64,000 nt of DNA. It comes from a bacterium. Lineage in GTDB: Bacteria > Planctomycetota > Planctomycetia > Isosphaerales > Isosphaeraceae. Below are positions 56,527 to 64,000 of the stretch, piece by piece. The DNA lies in assembly GCA_016125085.1 (NCBI GenBank), contig WGMM01000004.1:151074-215073 (forward strand), written 5' to 3'. Positions within the stretch are counted from its first letter, which is position 1. Each line of letters begins with the position of its first letter. The translations under genes were made by a program, and so were the position numbers. The notes under the pieces are model-generated. The model was given only the letters and a program-made list of their open reading frames with translations, was not told where the DNA came from and ran no database searches.

Positions 56527-57552
56527 ATGTCCAGCCCTTCCATCCATCGCCTCGCATTCGAAGAACCGATCTTCGAAATGGAAAAACGGCTGGTGGATCT
56601 GGAAAGCCGATATGCTACGGCCCGGGCCGAACATGATCCGGCGACGGCCGATTTTCAGGAACAGATCCGCCGGATGAGGCGTGAACTTTCCGGCCTTTTG
56701 CGCAACATTTACTCGAATCTGGACAGTTGGCAGACGGTGCAGGTCTCGCGTCACCCGGACCGGCCTCAGACACGCGAATACCTGGGCCTGCTCTTCGACC
56801 GCTTCCTTGAACTCCATGGCGATCGTGCGATCGGCGACGACAAGGCGATCGTGACCGGATTCGCCCACCTGGGCGACCGCAAGGTGATGTTCGTCGGTCA
56901 GCAGAAGGGCAAGAATCTTGAAGAACGGATGGCGTGCCACTTCGGCTGTGCACATCCGGAAGGATACCGAAAAGCCATTCTCAAAATGAAAATGGCCGAA
57001 AAGCTCGGCCTGCCGATCATCTCGTTCATCGACACGCCGGGTGCCTATCCCGGGATCACGGCCGAAGAGCGGGGGCAGGCGGCGATCATCGCCGAAAACC
57101 TCATGGCGATGAGCATGATCCGCACCCCCATCATCTGCGTCGTCATCGGCGAAGGCGGCTCCGGCGGTGCCCTGGGCATCGGTATCGGTGACCGGATCGC
57201 CATGCTCGAACATGGCTATTATTCGGTGATCAGCCCCGAAGGCTGCGCCAGCATTCTCTGGAAATCGGCCGAACACGCTCCCAAGGCGGCCGAGGCGCTC
57301 AAGATGACGAGCAAGTACCTCAAAAGTTTCGGGATCATCGACGAAATCATCCCTGAACCACTTGGGGGCGCGCATCGTGACCATCGCGAAATGGCCGCCA
57401 CTCTCAAGAGCTTCCTGACTCGAAGCCTGAACGAACTGGCCCAGGTTCCTCTCGACCAGCTTCTGGACGAGCGGTACGCCAAGTTCCGAAGTATGGGGCT
57501 TTATCACGAAGGCGACGCCGCCCAGGCCGAAATTCCTTCGCAAGCCAGCTGA
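56527..57552 (+). CDS. accA: acetyl-CoA carboxylase carboxyltransferase subunit alpha
   Basis: 'FLELHGDRAIGDDKAIVTGFAHLGDRKVMFVGQQKG', 'NFGCAHPEGYRKA'-type block, 'FIDTPGAYPGITAEERGQAAIIAENL', 'GEGGSGGALGIGIGDRIAMLEHGYYSVISPEGCASILW'. Confidence 0.97.
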   Translation: MSSPSIHRLAFEEPIFEMEKRLVDLESRYATARAEHDPATADFQEQIRRMRRELSGLLRNIYSNLDSWQTVQVSRHPDRPQTREYLGLLFDRFLELHGDRAIGDDKAIVTGFAHLGDRKVMFVGQQKGKNLEERMACHFGCAHPEGYRKAILKMKMAEKLGLPIISFIDTPGAYPGITAEERGQAAIIAENLMAMSMIRTPIICVVIGEGGSGGALGIGIGDRIAMLEHGYYSVISPEGCASILWKSAEHAPKAAEALKMTSKYLKSFGIIDEIIPEPLGGAHRDHREMAATLKSFLTRSLNELAQVPLDQLLDERYAKFRSMGLYHEGDAAQAEIPSQAS

Positions 57553-57598
57553 TCTCTGCTGCCTCAGTCCTCTCCGATTCTCCGTCGAGTTCGCACCG

Positions 57599-59428
57599 AT
57601 GCGCTTAATCCTGCTGTGTCTGATGGGGATCGTCTGCCCATATTATTTGGGCCGTCCCGTGGAAGCCTCTGCCGGCCAGCCGAACTTCGTCGTCATTCTG
57701 GCCGACGATCTGGGCGCGATGGACCTGGGCTGTTACGGGTCGACTTTCCACCGCACGCCCCACCTCGATGAACTGGCTCGCAACGGAGTGCGATTCACGG
57801 CCGCTTACGCAGCCGCTCCGGTCTGTTCACCCTCACGCGCGGCCCTGCTGACAGGCCTGAGCCCTGCCCGGATCGGCTTGACCGACTGGCTTCCCGGCCG
57901 GGCGGACAGACCCGATCAGCCGCTCAAACGCCCGGAAATCCCGCAGCAACTGGCACTGGAATACGACACCCTGGCCGAATGCCTGGCCCGGGCCGGTTAC
58001 GCGACAGCCCATATCGGCAAGTGGCACCTGGGTGGCAAAGGGTTTTCGCCGCAGGATCAAGGCTTTGCGATGAATGTCGCCGGCGACGAAACCGGCACCC
58101 CGCTGAGCTACTTCGCCCCGTTTCGCAACGCAGCCGGGCGATACATGCCCGGGCTGGAAAACGCCCCCGACGGTCAATATCTCACGGACCGGCTTGCTGA
58201 CGAGGCCGTCGGCTTCGTTCGAGATCAGGCCAGGACGGGCATACCCTTCCTTCTTTACGTGCCCCATTACGCAGTGCATACGCCCATGAAGGCGCGGGAA
58301 GAACTCGTCAGGACGTATGACGCGTCCGGGGTCGCGCCCGGGCGTCAGCGTAACCCGATTTACGCGGCGATGCTCGAAAGTCTGGACGAAGCCGTCGGTC
58401 GAATCGTGAAAGCGATCGACGAGAACGGGCTCAAGGATGACACGTGGATCATCTTTACGTCCGACAATGGCGGACTGGCGACGCTCGAAGGCCCGAACAC
58501 CCCGGCAACCTCCAACGCACCTCTTCGCGAAGGCAAAGGCTGGCTTTACGAAGGCGGCCTGCGAGTGCCATTGATCGTTCGTGGCCCCGGGCTTGCATCG
58601 GCGGGCGGCACGATCGATACGCCCGTGATCGGGCAGGATATTCTCCCGACGATCCTGGCTCTCGTCCCCGGCTCGAAATCGAACGCTCCCGAACTCGATG
58701 GCCACGATCTTTCAGGGTTGTTGCTCAAGGGGCAGGAATTGCCGCGGCGATCGCTCTACTGGCACTATCCCCACTATCCCAATCAGGGGGCGCGACCGGG
58801 CGGAGCGGTGCGCAGCGATCAGTGGAAGCTCGTCGAATTCTTCGAAGAAGGACGAAAGGAGCTTTATGACCTGAAGAAGGACCCTTCGGAAACGCGGAAT
58901 CTCGCTGGCGAAAGGGCCGATATCGTCGAGAAGCTCGGAAAGGATCTGGCCGAATGGCGCACGAAAGTCGGCGCCAAAGTGCCATCGGCGAATCCCGATT
59001 TCGTACCCAGCCCCCAGGGCCGGGACGGGCAGATCGTCATGCCGGCTTCGAAGGCCATGGTTCGCGGCCTTCAGCTTCGTTTCGAGCCCCAGCCGCACAA
59101 AAACACGCTGGGGTATTGGACGCGAGCGGAAGATTATGCTGAGTGGGAATTTACGGTCGAAACGCCCGGCGAATTCGAAATCACGGCTCTCGTCGGTTGC
59201 GGCACAGGGCAGGAGGGCAGCCGGGTCGGATTCGCATTCGACGACACGGCGCCGATCACGCTCGATGTGCCTGATACAGGTGGCTTTCAGGCATTCCGGG
59301 CGATGCGGCTGGGCTTCGTCAAGTTCGATCGGCCTGGCCGTCACCGGCTTGTCGTCAAACCGATCGAAAAAGCGAAACAGGCCGTCATGGATCTGAGGGA
59401 AGTTCGGCTGCGTCCTCAGGCGCATTGA
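57599..59428 (+). CDS. Cys-type sulfatase (arylsulfatase family), secreted
   Basis: Signal peptide; 'NFVVILADDLGAMDLGCYGS', sulfatase signature 'CSPSRAALLTG', 'GKWHLGGKGFSP', 'FTSDNGG'. Confidence 0.93.
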   Translation: MRLILLCLMGIVCPYYLGRPVEASAGQPNFVVILADDLGAMDLGCYGSTFHRTPHLDELARNGVRFTAAYAAAPVCSPSRAALLTGLSPARIGLTDWLPGRADRPDQPLKRPEIPQQLALEYDTLAECLARAGYATAHIGKWHLGGKGFSPQDQGFAMNVAGDETGTPLSYFAPFRNAAGRYMPGLENAPDGQYLTDRLADEAVGFVRDQARTGIPFLLYVPHYAVHTPMKAREELVRTYDASGVAPGRQRNPIYAAMLESLDEAVGRIVKAIDENGLKDDTWIIFTSDNGGLATLEGPNTPATSNAPLREGKGWLYEGGLRVPLIVRGPGLASAGGTIDTPVIGQDILPTILALVPGSKSNAPELDGHDLSGLLLKGQELPRRSLYWHYPHYPNQGARPGGAVRSDQWKLVEFFEEGRKELYDLKKDPSETRNLAGERADIVEKLGKDLAEWRTKVGAKVPSANPDFVPSPQGRDGQIVMPASKAMVRGLQLRFEPQPHKNTLGYWTRAEDYAEWEFTVETPGEFEITALVGCGTGQEGSRVGFAFDDTAPITLDVPDTGGFQAFRAMRLGFVKFDRPGRHRLVVKPIEKAKQAVMDLREVRLRPQAH

Positions 59429-59475
59429 ACTTCCAGGATCCGACGGCCTGGAACGAATCGAAAATCCGGATTGGA

Positions 59476-60171
59476 TCAGGCTTTTCGCTTGCGGCGTCGG
59501 CCGATGCCGGCGAGCGTCACGACACCAACGGCTGCCAGTGCATACGTGCTCGGTTCAGGCACCACCTGGAACTCAGGCGAATTGAACGCGAAGTTCCGGA
59601 TATTGCCGCCGGTCAGAATGCCGATTCGAACCGAAGCGAAATCGGTCGTGGCGCTGTCGCTGCCGACGCCGATGAACAGAGCGGAGTCGTTCCCGAGATT
59701 GGTCGAAGTACCGGTGAAATTGAATGTCGCGAGGACACCGCCGACGTTGTTCAGAACGCTGACGTAAGCCGTGAATCGGCCATAGATGTCAGGCTGAATT
59801 TGCAGGCCGAAGGTTTTGAGTGCCGGGCCGGAGAAGTTCATCGTCACCGGGCCGCCGAACCGGGTCCAGAGCAGAGGTTCGTTCGGAGCGAAGTTGCCGT
59901 TCCAGCCCGCGCCCTGATTGACACGCTGGGATGCGGAAGCGAACTGGGTGAACGTGACAGGATCGCCAAGGCTCGTGCTGGTCGTGAACGGATTGGTCAT
60001 GATCGTGCCGTTCGAACCCAGAGCCGCGATCGAAATGTTCGCGTTGGCATTCAGGCCGGCTTGCGTGGTGATCGGATAATAGGCGGCATTCGCGCGATGG
60101 GAGAACTGTCCGGCTCCGACGGCGAATACGGCGAGAATCCAGCATTTCAAGGCAAAGCGGAGACGGTTCAT
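59476..60171 (-). CDS. PEP-CTERM sorting-signal protein
   Basis: N-terminal signal peptide; C-terminus 'VVPEPSTYALAAVGVVTLAGIGRRRKRKA' matches the PEP-CTERM tripartite signal. Confidence 0.88.
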   Translation of the reverse strand: MNRLRFALKCWILAVFAVGAGQFSHRANAAYYPITTQAGLNANANISIAALGSNGTIMTNPFTTSTSLGDPVTFTQFASASQRVNQGAGWNGNFAPNEPLLWTRFGGPVTMNFSGPALKTFGLQIQPDIYGRFTAYVSVLNNVGGVLATFNFTGTSTNLGNDSALFIGVGSDSATTDFASVRIGILTGGNIRNFAFNSPEFQVVPEPSTYALAAVGVVTLAGIGRRRKRKA

Positions 60172-60474
60172 GATTCACCCAGGGAGATGGCGCGGGGGCA
60201 CGAAAGCCCAAACGGAATTCGTTCTACCTTGTTAAAATCGGCTGACTATTCCGGGCACTTGAGTGAAGTTGGGAGGTTTTTTCGATTTTTTATGCAGGAG
60301 TGACGAAGGAATCCTGAGTCATATCTTTCGGTCGGCCGCGTTGCTCTTTCGGCCGGGTCGGACGTTTCATATGATGCCTTCGGTGTCGATAGCTGCCTTC
60401 GGGCGAAATGGCGGCCTCGCGAAGCCGCCTGTCGACATTTCGATCTGCCGCATTCGGGAAAGGAACCGGGAAAG

Positions 60475-61167
60475 ATGGGTGCCGTTCTGCCAGTCGAATT
60501 CGAAAGCGACGACGCTTTGGCGAATTGGGTCGCCGAGAACCTTTACACAGCAGTCGTGAGCGATGCCCTGGATGCCGCTGGCTATCGGCATCAGACGCTG
60601 GGAATCGATATCCGGCCCCTGGACGAAACCCTTGTGCTGGCAGGTCGGGCACGCACAGCGCAGTGGAAGCTTGTGGACCCGCACGCCCCCAAGCCGGCGA
60701 ATCCTTACGAGAAAGAGATCGAGTATCTGGATTCAGGCCGCCCTGGCGATGTGTTCGTGATGGCGGTGGGTCGTCACCCGGAAATCGTGCCCTGGGGCGA
60801 ACTGCTTTCGACGGCATGCCGCTGCCGTGGCGCGAGGGGCTTGCTGACGGATGGGCTGGTACGTGATTCGCGGCGGATTCAGGCCATGCGGCTGCCGGTC
60901 TTTTGTACGGGCCGCAGGCCGCTCGATTCGGCAGGGCGTGGCCAGGTGGTTTCGTACGATGAACCTGTCGTGATCGACGGCGTATCGATACGTACCGGCG
61001 ATTTCATCCTTGCGGATATCGATGGCGTGACGGTCGTCCCGCATGAGGTCGAAAAAGCCGTGCTTGCAGCGGCCTGGGCGAAAGTCGCAGGCGAGAATCG
61101 GACGCGAGACGCCTTGCTCGCTGGCCGGCTGCTTCGTGACGTTTATGAGGAATTTGGCGTGCTGTAG
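60475..61167 (+). CDS. RraA-like family protein (HMG aldolase / oxaloacetate decarboxylase-type fold)
   Basis: 'VVSDALDAAGYRHQTLGIDIRPLDETLVLAGRARTAQ', 'GARGLLTDGLVRDSRRIQAMRLPVFC', 'GDFILADIDGVTVVPHEV'. Confidence 0.88.
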   Translation: MGAVLPVEFESDDALANWVAENLYTAVVSDALDAAGYRHQTLGIDIRPLDETLVLAGRARTAQWKLVDPHAPKPANPYEKEIEYLDSGRPGDVFVMAVGRHPEIVPWGELLSTACRCRGARGLLTDGLVRDSRRIQAMRLPVFCTGRRPLDSAGRGQVVSYDEPVVIDGVSIRTGDFILADIDGVTVVPHEVEKAVLAAAWAKVAGENRTRDALLAGRLLRDVYEEFGVL

Positions 61168-61292
61168 CGTTCGCCGCGGCAAACTCTTCGACTGCGGCAC
61201 TGGTCCGGTTTCGCGGGGAAGTGGTATGATAAGACCAGAATTGGCCCCTGATGTTCAGGGCAATCGCGAACTTGCCCGATTGAGCGAATCGA

Positions 61293-61850
61293 ATGCGGCA
61301 TCTCTGGGCCCCGTGGCGAATGCGATACATCCTGGATTCGATCGAGGCTCGGAAGTCCGAGGTCAGAGGCGAATCCGGAAAAGTGTCAGCAAGTTCGGGC
61401 GAGGCCTGTTTCGTTTGCGACGCACTGGCTCAAGACCAGGGTCGTGACCCTGAAAACCAGGTCGTCTGGCGTGGTCCGTCCACGGTCGTGATGCTCAACC
61501 GCTATCCGTACAACAACGGCCACTTGCTGGTCATACCGAAAGCGCATCGTGGTTCACTGCTCGATTTCGAAGGTGTCGAATTGTCCGAACCGGTAGAAAC
61601 GATCAAGGTATGCATGCGCGTTCTGGACCGGATGATGGAACCACAGGGATACAACGTCGGTCTGAACCAGGGGCGCGTGGCTGGTGCAGGCCTGCCGGGG
61701 CACCTGCACTGGCATATCGTCCCTCGCTGGCTGGGCGACGTGAATTTCATGCCGACTTTGGCCGACACCAGGGTTATCGTCGAATGTCTCGATACGTTCT
61801 ACGAACGATTTCGCGTCGAATTCGAACAGGAACTGGCTTCGAACTCATGA
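61293..61850 (+). CDS. HIT family protein (AP4A phosphorylase-like)
   Basis: 'NRYPYNNGHLLVIPKAHRGSLLDFEG', 'VGLNQGRVAGAGLPGHLHWHIVPRWLGD' with HxHxH HIT motif. Confidence 0.9.
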   Translation: MRHLWAPWRMRYILDSIEARKSEVRGESGKVSASSGEACFVCDALAQDQGRDPENQVVWRGPSTVVMLNRYPYNNGHLLVIPKAHRGSLLDFEGVELSEPVETIKVCMRVLDRMMEPQGYNVGLNQGRVAGAGLPGHLHWHIVPRWLGDVNFMPTLADTRVIVECLDTFYERFRVEFEQELASNS

Positions 61851-61923
61851 CCGCGAGACCGGACGTGACATCCGAGTACTGGATCGATCCTCTTAAACTG
61901 CCACTTGCACGAGCTCGACCGGA

Positions 61924-62940
61924 ATGCTGATTTACTTCATACGTGCGGCCTTTCTGCTGATCGTCGGCGGCATCGCCGCCCGCGCTTCGCGAACGGTCGG
62001 CGAGCAGGTCAATCCCTGGCTCTTCTTCGTTGGGGTCATGGCTCTCGCCGTCGTGACGATGTTTTGGGACATCTTCACCGCCCGCAAGAAAATCCAGACC
62101 GTTTCGGCGATCTTCTTCGGGCTGATCGCGGGGCTAGTCTTGTCCGACCTGATCAGGTCGGCGATCGAGCCTACGCTCGTCGCATATATCAAGGAGGAGG
62201 TCGTCAAATCGATCAACGGCCTCGTCATCGTTTTCGTTTGCTACGCCTGCGTGACGACCCTGATGCAGACCAAGGACGATTTCAGGTTCGTCATACCCTA
62301 CGTGGAATTTTCGCGCGAAATCAAAGGCCCGCGGCCTCTCGTGCTGGATACCTCGGTGATCATCGACGGCCGCATCGCCGACGTGGCCGAGACTCGCGTG
62401 CTTGACCAGGCTTTCGTCGTGCCGAGATTCGTTCTGCAGGAATTGCAATCGATCGCCGACAGCTCGGACAAACTCAAGCGGAACAGAGGCAGACGTGGCC
62501 TCGACATCCTGAACCGGCTGCAGAAAATGCCGGATGTCGAAGTGATCATTCACGATGCCGACGTGCCGGAAGTGAACAAGCAGAAGGAAGTGGATCACCG
62601 GCTTGTCGCTCTCGCGGAACACCTGGGCGGCAAGGTTGTGACCAATGACTACAACCTGAACAAGATCGCCAAGCTTCAGGGCATCGAGGTCATCAACCTG
62701 AACGACATGGCCAACAGCCTGAAAACGGTCGTTCTGCCGGGCGAGCATCTGATGGTCCGGATCATCAAACGCGGCGAAGAGCCAGGGCAGGGGATCGGCT
62801 ATCTGGACGACGGCACAATGATCGTCGTGGAGCAGGGCGGGTCACACCTAAACGAACAAACCCGCGTGCAGGTCACATCCGTGCTTCAGAAGAGCGCGGG
62901 CCGGATGATCTTCGGCAAGATCGATCCCGAGCGGCGATGA
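61924..62940 (+). CDS. membrane-anchored PIN/TRAM domain protein (YacL-like)
   Basis: N-terminal TM helices; 'LVLDTSVIIDGRIADVAETRVLDQAFVVPRFVLQELQSIADSSDKLKRNRGRRGLDILNRLQ', 'KVVTNDYNLNKIAKLQGIEVINLNDMANSLK', C-terminal TRAM. Confidence 0.92.
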   Translation: MLIYFIRAAFLLIVGGIAARASRTVGEQVNPWLFFVGVMALAVVTMFWDIFTARKKIQTVSAIFFGLIAGLVLSDLIRSAIEPTLVAYIKEEVVKSINGLVIVFVCYACVTTLMQTKDDFRFVIPYVEFSREIKGPRPLVLDTSVIIDGRIADVAETRVLDQAFVVPRFVLQELQSIADSSDKLKRNRGRRGLDILNRLQKMPDVEVIIHDADVPEVNKQKEVDHRLVALAEHLGGKVVTNDYNLNKIAKLQGIEVINLNDMANSLKTVVLPGEHLMVRIIKRGEEPGQGIGYLDDGTMIVVEQGGSHLNEQTRVQVTSVLQKSAGRMIFGKIDPERR

Positions 62941-62981
62941 ACCGGGTCTTGATCGGTCGTTTCGAGCTTACGTGTGCGTGA

Positions 62982-63066
62982 TATCGCTGGTGGGACTCGA
63001 ACCCACACGAGACTTCCGTCCCATCAGATTTTAAGTCTGAAGCGTCTGCCATTCCGCCACAGCGAC
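62982..63066 (-). tRNA. tRNA-Leu (anticodon UAA)
   Basis: Minus strand GTCGCTGTGGCGGAATGGCAGACGC...TCAGA-CTTAAAA-TCTGA...GTGGGTTCGAGTCCCAC..CAGCGAT; cloverleaf with long variable arm; 3' CCA not encoded. Confidence 0.93.
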
Positions 63067-63203
63067 ATGCACGGTAGCCTAACATCGAAACCGCGGCCCC
63101 GCCAGTGCCGACTGTTCGATTCCGCGGGGTAAACGGATTCCTGAAGCTTTGCCGCATGATGAGAAATGATCGAAGTGCAGCATCCGGGCTGCGATCAAAA
63201 GGA

Positions 63204-63229
63204 AACGCGGACCGAAAAGGTCCGCGTTC
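63204..63229 (-). terminator. Rho-independent terminator of the HU-like gene
   Basis: Minus strand AACGCGGACC-TTTTC-GGTCCGCGTTTCCTTTT. Confidence 0.75.
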
Positions 63230-63271
63230 TTGATCGATCCGAAATTTCGTTGCACGAGATGCCGAAGCGTC

Positions 63272-63649
63272 TCAGGAAACGGCGTCCTTGAGGGACTTCA
63301 GCAGGCCAACCTTGATGGCGTTGCGGGCCGGCTTGGCCTTGATCGTCATCGGCTGCTTGGTGAAGGGGTTGATGCCCTGCTTGGCCTTGGTGGCGGGCTT
63401 CTTGTAAACCTTAAGCTTCATCATGTTCGGCAACACGAAGATGCCAGGGCCCTTCTTGCCCAGCTCATCCTGCACGAGCTTGTGCAGCGTGTCGAAGACC
63501 TTTTCCAGGTCCTTCTTGGTCAATTCGGTAGCCTTGGCCAGGTGGTCAAGGATTTCGGCCTTCGTCTTGGGCTTAGAGCCCGCGGCGGCCTTGGTTTCTT
63601 TCTTGGCGGCCGGCTTGGCGGCAGCCTTCGGAGCGGCTTTCTTAGCCAT
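63272..63649 (-). CDS. HU-like DNA-binding protein with Lys/Ala-rich N-terminal tail
   Basis: 125 aa; tail 'MAKKAAPKAAAKPAAKKETKAAAGSKPK', HU-like body 'TKAEILDHLAKATELTKKDLEKVFDTLHKLVQDELGKKGPGIFVLPNMMKLKVYKKPATKAKQGINPFTKQPMTIKAKPARNAIKVGLLKSLKDAV'. Confidence 0.85.
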   Translation of the reverse strand: MAKKAAPKAAAKPAAKKETKAAAGSKPKTKAEILDHLAKATELTKKDLEKVFDTLHKLVQDELGKKGPGIFVLPNMMKLKVYKKPATKAKQGINPFTKQPMTIKAKPARNAIKVGLLKSLKDAVS

Positions 63650-64000
63650 GGAATTCTATCTCCATCTATAAGAATCGCTCGGTTAACGGTCCCCGAACGA
63701 CTACGACTTGCGTTCGACTTGCCTTCACTGCTGCGGTTCGTAAGGGTTCTTACGCTCGCAACGCTTACATCAAATACGATGATCGTAATTTCTGCAACGG
63801 TATTTTTTCGGAAAAAACACGGTTTTTCTCGTACGAAACCCCGCCCCTGCCCCTGAAACACCTTGCGAGCGGGTTCCGTAAACGCATGCATTTTTATTTA
63901 TCTGTATATCATAAAATGATTTTAGACAAGGCTTTAGCGTTATTGGGGCTCTCGCTTTCAATCGCCTGAAGCGGCGCCTTCGCCGCGACGCTTGTCAGGA

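Noticed and set aside
1-64000. CRISPR arrays, transposases, integrases, prophage or defence genes
   Set aside because: No regularly spaced direct repeats, no recombinase/transposase motifs and no recognisable defence nucleases in the ORF set.

Overview
The window is about 64 kb of high-GC bacterial chromosome. Its gene content suggests a planctomycete: YTV-type Val/Thr/Tyr repeat protein, planctomycete-style Ser/Thr kinase, Cys-type sulfatase, PEP-CTERM protein, and many secreted lineage-specific proteins. Most of it is ordinary core genome: purC, aroC, dnaK, clpB, cutC, pheA, rdgB, argC, csrA, glgC, infA, rpsT, accA, rraA-like, HIT, PIN/TRAM, tRNA-Leu(UAA) and an HU-like protein. I saw no CRISPR array, prophage, transposase or recognisable defence island. 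The observations most worth following up are: (i) near-perfect sigma-54 (-24/-12) promoters upstream of dnaK and csrA, each with upstream palindromes placed like enhancer-binding sites; (ii) a divergent RNase HII-like protein that keeps an apparent D-E-D-D set; (iii) a 2734-aa alpha-2-macroglobulin-like protein that lacks the CxEQ thioester motif, has a Met/Gly/Ala-rich bait-like segment and appears to repeat an N-terminal module at its C-terminus; (iv) a tandem pair of zinc-ribbon/TM/HEAT-like paralogs next to a DUF2007-like protein; (v) an AT-rich, repeat-containing linker inside a Ser/Thr kinase gene; (vi) a Lys/Ala-tailed HU-like protein. All calls are made by reading the sequence and ORF translations; no database search was run.
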